DNA of 64,000 nucleotides, from assembly GCA_022829145.1 (NCBI GenBank), contig CM040761.1, positions 19,561,245-19,625,244 of the forward strand, written 5' to 3'. This DNA is from Albula goreensis (Eukaryota; Chordata; Actinopteri; Albuliformes; Albulidae). The notes beneath the pieces were generated by a model that was not told where the DNA came from, did not search any database, and saw only the letters and a list, made by a program, of their open reading frames with translations. This document shows positions 49,456 through 61,826 of this stretch, piece after piece (position 1 is the stretch's first letter; each line of letters starts with the position of its first letter). The translations under genes and the position numbers were made by a program.

Positions 49456-50529
49456 TGCCAACATGAGCTTCCACAAAGCTGCCACTGAACTGAATGTGAA
49501 CTCACAGTCCTGTCCAAAATGGATCTATGACCATTTTGAAACAGGAAACTATAAAGATTACTCTGTGGATTGAAGCAATGGTGTATTTCATCAGTTTAAA
49601 GCATAAAGTTATACCCTGTTGAATGTTGGACAATTAAATAATGATAAAACATAGATAAAGATGTATTAGATCAGACATATGTATGCTGTTTACTACCTGG
49701 ACCAGGAAGATCTGAAAATAACTCATCTGGCTTATCATCTGGGAGAAACTCTCAGTTTTGGAGAATCACCACACTGGGTATGTGACTACTCTGACAGATC
49801 GGCTTCTGGGAGAATCCAGGAGAATGCACAACTAAAAGCATGGATTGGGATGGTTCCACTTGTCTGAATTCAATGTAGATTGTAATTACTTTGGATGCAT
49901 AAGTGTTGTGGCACAGTTTAGCAGTCTCCCTGATATTATTCTGAAAAGTCCCTTTTACAAAATTTGGACAACCCAAGCTCAAGACAGCTGTAATATATAC
50001 ATTGTTGGAAGAATTTAGAGGAAGCCAACATTCTGGCCATTAAGGAAGTCTATTCCTCTGTCATTAGCTTGTGGACAGTTCCACTTTTTACATGGTGAGA
50101 CAACATGTGGGACATTAATATTTCAGATTTAATTTTAGGATTTGAATAATTTGATGCCTGCCAGTTTAAGGGGCCATTTGGAAAGCATAGGCCACACAAA
50201 ATCAAAGAAAACATCGATCTGATCAAAATCACTGGACAGATTCAGAGGGCCCGGCTGTGAGGATGTGTGGCGCAAAGGAGTCTTCCGATTTTCAAGACCC
50301 CATGTTTTGGGAATGTAAAAAATGTAGATAAGATACAGTGAGTGCAAAAGTTTGGCAGCCACTCACAGTGTAGATAAGGCATGGGTGTAGCAGGGTGGAT
50401 GTTGTAATCATTTGCGAACAGTAGAGAACTTCAGCCTATATAAACTATACACTGTATAAATAGACTACTTTTTTACCCTAAAGGTCAGCAGAGTTACAGT
50501 GGCAGAACACATATAAAGCTGTATCCATA

Positions 50530-50880
50530 GAAACGCCTAACACCCGCTAACATGAACTAACCCTGGGCGAGGGCTGCCCATTCTGTAAGGAAGGGGAGAC
50601 TATGATCCATGCCCATGTAGGCATTATCATGACTGACCCTTTAATTTAACTGTACAGTGATGTGTGTGGGAAATTTTCGGGCTCCATTTGATTCAGTGCT
50701 TCTTCATCTGGAGCTCCATTTTTAAAAACAGAATGACTTATTTTGCCATTGAATCTGGTAAAAGCTGAACTGGCAATTTTGCTCCAAGAGGAGGAGTGGC
50801 CAATGAAGAGCTACATTTGGGCAAGAGTAAATGGCAGATATAATTTGATGATGATGATGATGATGATGAGGACAATGAGA
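50530..50880 (+). mobile_element. Possible LINE 3' remnant (reverse-transcriptase zinc-finger end)
   Basis: A plus-strand frame reads GEGCPFCKEGETMIHAHV, matching the C-P-x-C-x4-ET-x2-H pattern at the C-terminal end of L1/Tx1-like and RTE-like reverse transcriptases. About 140 bp on, another frame reads KAELAILLQEEEWPMKSYIW, reminiscent of the KLAI-K-R-N end of such proteins. The match is short and broken, so the assignment is tentative. Confidence 0.4.
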
Positions 50881-51379
50881 TGTTATTCAAATTTCAGCCA
50901 AAATACACAGTATGCTTGTATGGCTTCACAAACAGCTTCCAAATGTTACAAAATAGGGAAGAAACATTAGACATTTCATATGTGGATGAGAATGGAGTGT
51001 TGAAACCACTCAGATTGAAACAGATAGATGATGTCCCTTAAATGTTTAATTTAAAATTTGCAGTAGTTCTTACAGCTTGGAGAACAACACGTTGTGTGAA
51101 ACAGGCCAGTTTGTATTTAGTAGTTATGTATAAGTAAGGAATGTTTTTTTTTCCACTCATGATTCAAAATATGCCTACTCCAATTTTAGTTATACGCAGA
51201 TTCAGTCCACTTTCTCAAAAGTGACACATGGGGGCGCTGTTGCATCTTCAAGCCCTGCGTGAAACATTAGCCAGGGTTTTTTGATAAAACTGCAAAGGGA
51301 GTCGATACGAACTATGGGCGTGTTTTTTTTTTTTTTTTTTTTTTGTAGAAGGTGATTAACGTTGAGGGAAGTCTGGTAT

Positions 51380-51881
51380 TTTGAAACGCTGAGCTCTGCC
51401 ACTCCCTACGCCTGTGGACCCGTAGTCCCGATCCGCTCGCGTACTTCCATTGAAACTCCATAGAGCTGGATGAGAGACGAGTCCACGCGCATTCACCCGG
51501 ATCACAGAAACAGCGGGGAAGGGATAAAGGAGGACGCGCATTTTTATTCTGAAGTCTGTCACGGGATTGCACGTTTTCGTCCAAGGGAGTGGATTGAAAA
51601 AGGAATAAAATTCAAATCAAGAGGCAAGTGCAAACTTTGTACAAACTTTTCATGTACTCTACCCTCTTGCAGGGAGATTCACTAGACAACGGATTCAAAG
51701 CGATTCACTGGTGAACATTGATTGCAACCGCATCAGTCCTGGCTAGCCATTGCTCTCTGTTGGTTTGAGTTTTCATTTTCATTGGTAGTATACTTTGAGT
51801 AATTGCGGCAGATGCCGTCTCTGCCTTAATCCTTCTCGTGTTAGTTGGCTAAACTTGATTGGTGCAAGTGTCTCGCTACAA
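51380..51881 (+). promoter_or_regulatory. CpG-rich block: candidate promoter and first exon of a divergent plus-strand gene
   Basis: Between about 51.38 and 51.60 kb CpG is frequent (ccgatccgctcgcg, cacgcgc, gacgcgca) in a region otherwise poor in CpG. Downstream, CTACAA|GTAAGT at 51881/51882 is a good plus-strand donor. No coding start with family similarity is visible, so any exon would be 5' UTR. In human the gene head-to-head with POFUT2 is COL18A1, which is a guess for identity here, not a finding. Confidence 0.35.
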
Positions 51882-54800
51882 GTAAGTCTAAAGGATTTAG
51901 GTTCTGGGGAAAAAACATGTTTGTACTACTGAAGGTTTTGGCATTCCAAATGAAACAGAAAATGTACTTTAGGCGCATCTTGTTCAGATATTGCCTAGTA
52001 TGCATACCCATTGTGCGTGTAACTTATTTGGGATATGTGTATGAATAGCTCTGGCAGTAATTTGAGTGAGACTTCTCCACTGTACACTGCACATGGTCTC
52101 GGAATCTGAGTCCTATAATAATGTACTGAGTGTAGTTTTAAATCTTACACTTGATTCGATGTCTTGTCTTTTGATAAGACAGATCACAGCAGCAGGTTAC
52201 TGAGTCTTTTCCAAAACACGTCTTCCTTTTCTTCTCTTTCTCCCTTTCATGCCACGGGTCCTCCACACATTCATAGGGGGTTGGGACCAAAGCCCTTTTA
52301 GGGGGAGTGGTTCGAACGGGGGTCCACCTTTGTTGCTACTCCTCTCCTTGGGGAAAACTAGGGGGAAATCAGCTTTGTTCATTCTAGATTCTCAGTAGAT
52401 TGCTTATTACAAACATCTGAGTGTAGAGGGTACGAAGTTACGAACTAAAACACGCTCTACAACCAGATGTTTCTTATAAGCAATCTACCTAGGATTGATA
52501 AACCACCAACTCACCTGCTACGCTGGTTGCGCTTACAAAGATTTGAATTAAGTTGTGACTTTTAAAAACTATAATACTTTTAAAGCGTTCACGACCTAGT
52601 TTGCAGCTTCATTCTTCCATTCGTTATAGAAAACATAGCATTGGATACTTTAACGGTTGTAGAAAAAGAGGTAACGGTTGAAAGAAAGATGTAATGTATA
52701 CAACTCATTTGAAATGAAATGCGTTCGAAGTCACTTTACACGATATTCATTTTAACCCACATATAATTGTTAGTATAGAGACATCAGGGATTATCCCAAA
52801 AACTGAGGACACCCTCTATATCTGGGGAAGATGTAACTTTTGCCCAAGTTGGTTTCCATTGTACAAAGTGTTTTCTAAAACTTGCTCTGAAAATAAAATC
52901 CAACAGAAAATTTAGTATTTAGCCTTTTGCCACCTCTCAGCTGTGTAATTTCTTGCATTGACTCCGAGTTGACATCTATCGGGACATTTCTTTAAAGAAC
53001 ATGAGACCGCTATCACGGGCGACTTTGGGCTGTCAGGAATGCGTCCATTACTGGTGCTTAATTGATTCCAGAAGTATAGAGCGAAGTTAGACTAAAGTGC
53101 TTCCATAACCGTCCCTCAGCAAAGGTTCGGTGTGACAATGAATCTTTCGGGCTTTCCACGGGCGTACGAACTCACAAATACACACACGCGCAACAAAGGG
53201 GAGCTTTCAGACCAGGAATCCCCCACGCTTCCTCCGAGGTGACCATGTGGTCTGAGCTCAAGGAAAATCATTCTTGCTTGCTCACTCCTTGAGTCATACG
53301 AAGTGGAAGGATGAAAGGGGAATCGCAATATGGTTCCCATTTCCATTGTAACATTTTTTGCTTAGTGGAGCTGTTTTGGTACAAGAACTCCAGGCAGCCT
53401 ATTACATGATTAGAGTCTCTGAGCCGTAGACCGTTAATATTCAGGTACGATGTTACCAGATTTGTGACTTTAATCTTTGTCTCCTTCACTGGTTAGTTAA
53501 AACTTAAACCATAAATGAGCCCACAATGATAATTTTTAGAAATGTTTGTGTTCGATAGGTTGTTAGACAGTAATTATAACGTTGGAGTTTTGTGTCATTG
53601 TACTAGTGGCAGACGCAGGAATTGCAAGTTTTTAGTACTATCCTATTTTTATTTCTTTTTTGGAGTTGCCTCCTCTTCTCAAGATGTGGGCTTATTTGTA
53701 TTTACACTCCTTGTTTTTCAGCATTAGTTGGTACACCCTCCCACCTTTTGATGTGAAGTATCAAAAGCCTTATTCACTTCAGAAACATCCCAATGGTCCA
53801 CATGTCAAAAGGGCATCTGCTTTTCCTTCGTGTGTTTCCATAAAACACTCCCTGCGGGGCTTCTCTTGCACTCTGTTTCAACCTTGAGTTTTAAAGAACA
53901 AAAAGCCGTGCTCCACAATGGACCGAGAAGGAAAGAAGTGGGTTAGGTTTACATATTTAATCATTTGTTGCTGTAGGAGTGCAGGCTGGGTGCAAGTACA
54001 CTTTTTCTGGTGTAATCAGGAAACTTAAATCCCTCAAATGGGGTAAAGTAAAAGCCTCCCATGGCCAACAGTAGCCCTTAACATATAGTGGTGACCCATT
54101 TTTATTCCTGTTTCCTGAATGGATAATACGTGTTCAGTCCATGAGGTATGGAAGCCCCTGTCTGTGGCATCTGCACTCAGTATGGGGGTGACTAAGCAAC
54201 ATGGTTTCTTTTATCTGCTTAGTGTCTGGGAACATGTTCTCACCCCGTGTGCATGTGCGCACTAAACAGCGAGGGAAAGTCCACACGTGGAGCCAGCCAA
54301 GGTTGCTAAACACACACAGGCATGAAAGGGCTGCTTACCTTTGAAATTAAACTGCAGGCTGTTATCACATTTCTTTTCTCTGAAACTGTGCTGCTGTCAG
54401 ACTGCAATATGGAGATTGTTGGAAGGTCATTAATTGGTTCTGGCACCAATCATTGATTACCAAATTTCAGAACAAAAGTTCTAGATCATGCTTTAGTTCT
54501 GATGAAGTAGGCTCACTCCTACTTTTGTTATTAATAATTTAAAAAAATATTGTCTTCTGTATTGTCTTCTATTCCATGTTTAAATTATGACACACATATA
54601 AATGCCTGTCACACTGCAAAACATTGGGGTCTTTGTTAGTCAGAAATGGCTTGCACACATGATGCCATATCTAATGCATGGAAACACCACCCATAAAATC
54701 CTGGGGTTTAAATCCATCGGCACAAGAAATTGCCAAGGAAGTTTATTCGGTACACAAAAGGCATATTTATGTTGTTCCAATTTTTCTGTATTGCTAAGCA

Positions 54801-57800
54801 TAACTGTACAATATTATTTTCAATGCATGACTTAAAACCTCTCAGAGTCATTTTTATAGAGATCCTATCATGTAGTCTACATATCCGATGGGCTGAGATT
54901 TTTGTGGTCTGTCAAATGAGAGAAATGAATGACTTAACTTTCTGGCTTCTCTAAAGCTTCTGAGTGCACATGCTAATAAAAGCAAGATCAAAAATTTTTG
55001 AGGAAATGGAGTGGGACAGAACTGATATTTTAGGTTTTAGCACGTCAACCAACAATGGATGTTTTGTTGTGTCTTTGGGGAGAAGATCAAACCCTTTGAT
55101 GTGGCTCTAGAAGTGCCAGCTCAATAGACGCTGTACAAATGTGCAACTCTCCGTTAAAAGTTTTACACTGACTTCTGAAATATTATTGATCTTTTATCTA
55201 AAATGCAGAGAATGTATTATTTATATGTTTGATATATTGGATTTTGTTATGGTTAGCTGTATGCACAAAGTAGAGGTGACTCTTTCAAATGCAGTGTTTC
55301 CCATTCTTGAAGTACTATTGTGTGCCTTATTACATTAAGGGCACATTTTCTTTTTCAAAGAGTATTTCTGTAGGTCCTTTCCTCTGGCAAAGGGAAATGG
55401 CCATCTCCTTTGGGCAGAGCAAGTCCAATTAAATACCAATCTTTCATCTCTGTGCGGCTTCAGTGGTCTCATCAAATATGTCATGCCGCCATTGAGCCAA
55501 ATCGCAGTAGGAGAACCAGATGGGAACTTTTTGACCGGGGCCAGTCAAACAAACAGAAAAAGATATATTCAGATTGTGGAGGGTGGAGAGATGCAAGCTA
55601 GAAAAGGCAGTCAGAAACAGAGATGATCCTAATAGGGCAAAAACAACTGAATCTGGAATGCAAAGGCAGGCTTCCTCTCCAGGATAAATGCGGTCGAGTG
55701 ATTGAATGTTGTTGGGATAGCTTGAAGTGCGGGGCTTGTCTGCTTGTTTGTTTGCTGTCCAAAGAAGCTTTAGACTAGTTCAAGTGGCCAGAGGCTGAGA
55801 GACAAGATGCCCGTCTCTGCGGGTGTCTTGTTTTGATTAATGGGCCATACCCTCTCTAGATATATTTGCATGTGCCTTGTGTGTGCTTTACCTCACTGTG
55901 GTAACACTAGCTATAGCGGCTTTAAGGAGCTGTGAAGAGAATTACTTGACTCCTCACAGGAGGGTGACCAGGTTGCTGGGTGTTGGAACATCTAGGGTGT
56001 GTCACCGTAGTGCTGACACCCAGAGCCAGCGGTGAGGATCAGTAGAGGATCATGCTCACAGTCCAACACCCATCATCTCATACCATCCACTCAGATTCAG
56101 TAGTATTTGTTCGTCAGTCTTTTTATAGTAATATTTTTTGCCACAGATTTACCAGCTTGGCCGCTCCTCTTTGGCTGGTGTGAGAGATGGACTGGGTGGC
56201 ATGTGCTGATGACTTGTGGTGGTGTGGTACACTTGAACGCGTGCACTGGGCCGCCCAAAAGTGTTTTTGATTTGAGTTACAGGAGGTTTTCTAATTCTTT
56301 ATTAATAGTGGGCACAGATAAAACTTTCACTGAAATTGTTTGAGGCAGGAAAAAAAAAAAGAAATTATAGTTTTATCTCAGTGGTTTCACTTGTGTCCTG
56401 TGACCTTCCATTAAGCCAGACTGATGGCCTTTGTAGGTCTCCTGAAAATGTTCAATCCGGTTTTTTTTTTTTTTTTAAGCCCAATTTTTCTTCTGCTCAG
56501 ACAAAGTGGCGCTGCTAGGAGGGAGAGAAAAACACTTAAACTTAAATTTTGCAGCTTGGTAATAAACCGGCTGAAGATTTTTCTGAAGAGCTGTTTATGA
56601 AGCACTGTTCTCTGCATCACTCATTTCAGAGTGCACCTGCAGTGGGATTTGACTATACACGTGTTTCCAACAGTCTTCCAGCTCACCCACTCAGTCTTTG
56701 CACGACAGCCTGCCCACCTGACGCCCACTCTGCACAGCTCAACAACATTATGCTCCACGGCCACTCGCAAGAGGACTCACTCTGCAGTGAAAAACCATTA
56801 ATGAAGGCAGCAAACAACTGATTGATAACACACTTAACAAAATTAAGAGCGTACTTAAGTGGGTCACTTCTCATCATTATGTGTTAGAATGTGCATGTAT
56901 CAAGAAGTAGAGAAATATATACTTTTTTGTAATGCAGCCTTATTTTAAGATGGGTTTTTATTTACTGAGTGCAGCTGGGCAGAGTAGTTAAATTCTGAGC
57001 TGAGTATTTTTCCTTTGGGTGTGTTCTGACTTCTGAGGGACTTCTAGCAGAAATGTACCTTCATCTGGCGTGTGGCATTGGAAAGATTTACTCAAAACCC
57101 ATGTCTGAGCCACTGCTCCTCAAACTTCAGCGTTGGCGCTTTGGTGTAGGTTTTGGCTGCTGTTCAGTACCATCCCCAGAATGCTCAGCTGCCCTGGGAA
57201 ATGAAACCGGCACTCCACCGCTTTGCTGTTCTGCGTTCTGCTTTAGTGTGGAATATGAGCTAATTTAAAGAAAAAAAAAAAAACTTGAATTGGAGTGTCT
57301 CAAACTAGCTACCTTGATATGCTACAAGACTTGCTACAATGTAACCAAGAAGTTAAATGAGTGATCTCCTCTGGCATTGCACAGCATGTCTAGTGACTCC
57401 TGTACAGAACATTGGAGGCATTTTTTTTTAACTCTGTGAGAGACCTTATGCAGGGGTTTACTTTTCTGCTGTGTGCATTATTTAAGTTATTTTATAAAAG
57501 TTGAAACTTTGACTGACACACGCAGAAATGACTGACCGTCTGCGTGCACCCCCACCTTCTCCAGGACGTCAGGGTATTGCTGAGTAATTTGATTCAGTCC
57601 GTAATGGTGCAGTAAAACCACTGCAGCTGGTTTCCCCATTCAAGCCCTGAAATTACGGGCCTGATCTGTCATAGCTCTGCCATGACGCTATTCTGCCCAG
57701 GGACCGTACAGAACCTGGAAATGTACAGTACGCCTCAGAGGCCAAAGGGAACATTTCAGTATGCTTCTGCTTTTATGTTACAGGCAACTGTTCCTGTAGA

Positions 57801-60274
57801 CTAAAATCATGACCCTAGATGTACAGAATATGGCCTATACTTGTCATCAAACTTGCTTGTGTTATGTTCTAAATACTTTCATGAATTTCTGTATACATCC
57901 CTTCCACACCCAGCACCATTTCCATGGTCCCCTCTCTGCCCACATTCTTAGGTTTTAAATGTAATCGTTACACTTTGTAGCAAAACCTCATAATTCTCCT
58001 TAACTGTCATTAAAGTATTACTTTACCAGCCCTGTCTCTCTGCAGTTATTGGCAGAGCCAGTTTCAGCCATACAAAAAAGTCCCTTCAAATGCAGACTGT
58101 GACTGGCTGCGCTAAGCTCTGCTCCCAGAGCCACCATGTGCTGGTCGGACTGGAGATGTCGGGGGAGTGGAGGCGAGGAAAGGAGGGGCTGGTCGAGGAG
58201 GGGGGAGTTTTGTGAAAGCCAGGCAGCCCACTTCAGTATTGGGGGGGGGGGAGGGGCTTTGGGCATCATGTTGAAGTGATGTGTATGCGTGCACTGGATT
58301 ATTCCAGCAGCACTCTAGAGACTGGTGGGATATGTGTGGGGGTGGGCAAGGGTATTAACTCTGCGGGGGGCAGGACGCCGGGCAATCAACATGAAAACAC
58401 ATGGCAAGAGCACGCACTGTAAACACAGGCAGAGAGCCAGCGTCGGGATGGGGGGGGGGGGTTGTACGAGACAAGAACTGGGGCGGATGAGAGAGTCCAG
58501 TGCTCTCTGAACTCTGCTGCACTCAAATTAGCAATGTTTAGGGGAACAGGGTTCAGTTTGGACGGCTGGATGGAGGAATGGCAGTGAGAGAGGCAAAGAC
58601 ATACAAGCCAGTTGATGGTTTAGCATCCATCGCTTCAGGATCTACCATATTTAATACAAAACCTATACTTTGTTGGTGCTTTGCTGATTCATCCAGTAAT
58701 TATATAGCATTTCCCTTTAAAGCAAGACTATGATTTGTGTTTTTTTTTTTTTTTTTGGTGTGGTTCATTAACTGTACTTGAGTGTCTGAAATAGCACTGT
58801 TTTGTATAAGTCTATTATGAATTGTAAGACTACTTGGCAGTTGATGTTGAGCACTGGTCAGAAATTTAAGGTCACAAAAAGGGAGTTGACCCTCTCTGAA
58901 GAAAGTTGTTTAAATCTCTTATTACAATGTTATCTTGTGACTTGACAGACCAGTTATTGTATGTGGGTGGAGGCTTTAAGTCCATATCTTTAGTGATGGA
59001 GTATCCCTTCAGATCAGCCTATAGCAAATTCAGTCAGTCTTCATATCTCCAGTACCCTGATAAGATTGATAGAGCATGTAATGGATAGGATAGTGTGATA
59101 ACTTGGGAATCCATAAACAAACACAAAGGGCCTGCTTGTAAACGGTGGGTTTGGCCCCTGCCTGGGAATGCGGTTGGGAATCGTCTGTCATTCAGGTGTT
59201 TGAAACCCAGCTCCTCTCAGTGTAAACGCACTTAGCAGATTCATCATTATCTGTGTCAGTTCTGACCCACCAGACTCCCTCTCACTGCTCAGAGGAGTGA
59301 AAGAGTACCTTTGATTCCTTCAGTCTACTTCAGTGAGGCCTCAATCTTTCAAGGTAGAAGGGTCATTTTTGTAGTATTATTAAGAATGTGGTAGGCCAAA
59401 AATATTTTTACTCCTCATTTGTAAGCCATGCAAGCTGATGTTTGATTAATAATACAAGGGCTAGATAAAGCAGATTGTTTAAATGGTTGAGTTGAGTGAC
59501 AAAAAATGTCAAAAAAGTGCTACCTACAAGGATGTGGGGCCACATATTTTGACTGCACTCACAGTACTGGAGTCACACGTTGGGTGAATGTGCCATTTAA
59601 TGATTTTGTTTAAAAGCCTCTGAGGTTCGTTAGTTCTCTTTCCTCTTGAGTATTGGGCATTGTGTTATTCCATGGCTTTAATTAGCGCAGTCAGTGCATA
59701 ATTAAATCACTGTCATTAAGAGTCATTTAGCCGTATAATATGTAATGGCTCCTACATCAGGTTTGAATGTTGTGTAGCACCCTCACTTTCAGTGTTGTAT
59801 GTGGGCAGAAATTGGTATTGAGTCACTGCACTTTTAATGTCCTCAAGTCTCCCACAGTAAAATGCAAAACATCATTCAGGACAGGTTCTGCTTTTGGTAA
59901 ATTATGGTAAGTTCTAAAAGGTTTATTTGTTGGCAGTTAGAAATGAGATGGTCATTTCCATCCTATTTAGACAGAAGCCAGACACTTTATTACAGATGCT
60001 GTAAGGAGTCCAGCTGTTATCATGTGTTTGCAGATGCAATGGAAAAACCGTCATTGTAGGATTATAGTTATTCTCTTTCATGGGATAGCTAATTGAGCAG
60101 GGATGGTCAGATTATATCCGTATTTTAGTGGCACTAGGTTATGGTTTTCTGGGCACACATTTGGAGCTGCCGCTGAATCACACAGCAAGAGCCAGTCTCA
60201 GTGAAGGTTGGGGACTGGAGAACTAACACAGAGCGAGCGGAGGAGAGCGTTTGTATCAGTCAATCTGAATGCGC
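51882..60274. other. Non-coding region, possible long first intron of a plus-strand gene
   Basis: No exon with recognisable similarity was found on either strand. It contains the 52.4-kb hairpin, poly-T and poly-G tracts (58239-58252, 58449-58460) and several complex blocks (for example 55.38-55.55, 57.52-57.72 and 59.66-59.76 kb) that look constrained by composition only. Confidence 0.5.
52396..52487. repeat. 92-nt imperfect hairpin (35-bp arms, 22-nt loop)
   Basis: The arm 52396-52430 pairs with 52453-52487 at 30 of 35 positions by hand alignment. The first 12 bases (tagattgcttat) are fully paired. The size is that of a miRNA precursor or a short palindromic MITE. Transcription is unknown. 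Confidence 0.85.
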
Positions 60275-60745
60275 TGTCGCAGCCACACCGCCATAGCCCT
60301 GCCAAATGGCTGAAGCTGTGCGTGGGCCTGGTTTGTGTCTGGATGGGAGACCTTCTGGGGATTACTGAGCTAGTGCAGGAAGAGCTGCCAGTGGGGCAGC
60401 AGTGGGTAGTCTGGTGCAGTGATGGTGATACTGTGCGGTAGGATGTGCCAGCCTGACTCACTTGGGTCATTAAATCCCTTAGCATGCATTGCAATGAGAG
60501 ACAGGGCTCTGTCGTGTTCTGGCAAAGTTCCCAGCCTGCCGCCTAATCATCCCCCAGTTTAATTGGCTCAGTAATCCCCCTTCTCTTCATCTCAGCTGAT
60601 GTGTCAGAGGGATTCTGGTGTAAAAGTGTCCAGATTCTTGTGCATCTCCCAGGTGAGAGCTGCTACATCAGTGAAGTGAGTTCTCATTCTTTCACAGTAA
60701 AGTACTTTGGGATGATCCGCTGAAAAGTGGTATATAAATACATTC
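60275..60745 (+). mobile_element. 5S rRNA-derived SINE (SINE3-like)
   Basis: The head (60278-60370) resembles 5S rRNA, including a CCACACC-type start and the internal promoter part GGGCCTGGTT-GT-TGGATGGGAGACC. A body of about 300 bp follows. The end, AAGTACTTTGGGATGA then GTATATAAATACATTCCATT, is the LINE-shared tail seen in fish SINEs. It is diverged and lacks intact 5S termination, so it is not a 5S gene. The left end is approximate. Confidence 0.7.
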
Positions 60746-61795
60746 CATTACATTTGCATACAATCCATCTCTGATTATGTTGAATTCCTTTGTGCGTGCG
60801 TGTGTGCGTGTGTGTGTTTGTGAGTGATTTAGAGAGAGATTGAACAGTGCCCCGCCTTTGCTTAGGCCAACTAAAACCCATCAGACTACAATCCTCTCAT
60901 CATTGTTTTCAGAATTAAGTTTGCATGTTTCCAAACTGCAGTCCAAGTGCAGCGCCATGCCTCCCGCTAGAAAAGAAACAGTAGCTGTTTCCACAACCAG
61001 AATGTGAACCTGTGATCCCCGAGTGCCAAAACCACAGGCTTCCCTGCAACAACTGTAACGAGGAAGACAGAATCCTGTCTCCTTGCGAAACAGTCTGCCA
61101 GCTGAGTTACTCTCGACAGCTCCACTGCACACAGCGAACCCTTCCCTCTTCCACACTCTGCCATGGTATTAGCTTATGCAGTGGTTCTCAGCACTTTAAA
61201 ATACTGATAAAGGATAGAGTGGTGTTCAGCAGTCATGAACATGATGCAGTATTTGGTCCCTACATGCCCCGGGGGAATGGAAACTCAGATGAGCATACTT
61301 TGGCAAACCTCACAGACCTCAGGATGCAGTGTATGTAGCTAAACTCTAATGCATACAAAATATGCATTTTCAAAGCCGGTTCTGATCGAACCCAAGGTCT
61401 GCTGTTCCGTTTGTGTGGGTAAATTGTGCAGTTATTGCCAACTAATGGTGAGATTGGGGTTAGCCCCTAGAGTCATTGGCTGGGTCGTTGCCTCTTCTAT
61501 GGATTTTCTGTAGTGTAGGCATTCTGTTAGACTTAATGTGTTATTTGTGTACTTAACTAAGGTCCTTTTGGTGAGGCCGTGTGTTGGTAGCATCTTGAAC
61601 ACACAGTAATCCAGGCTTTTCTATTAGTATTTCCATGTTGAACCCCAGGTTAAGTACAAGGTTGCACTGTCAGCATTTTGTGTGGAATTCAATCCCACAA
61701 CACCCTTATAGGGACTATAATCGTATGACCTCCATGTTCCAGCATACTCTTCCAGAATGTTATGCATCGTCTTTTTGTAGAGTGTGATCTATGTA

Positions 61796-61826
<31 letters not shown>

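Noticed and set aside
51312-51584. 90-codon minus-strand frame overlapping the CpG-rich block
   Set aside because: It runs into a poly-A/T tract and has no family similarity. It is CpG-island composition, not a gene.
60278-60370. Functional 5S rRNA gene
   Set aside because: Only parts of 5S match, the first half is diverged and there is no T-run terminator at the proper place. A SINE head explains it better.
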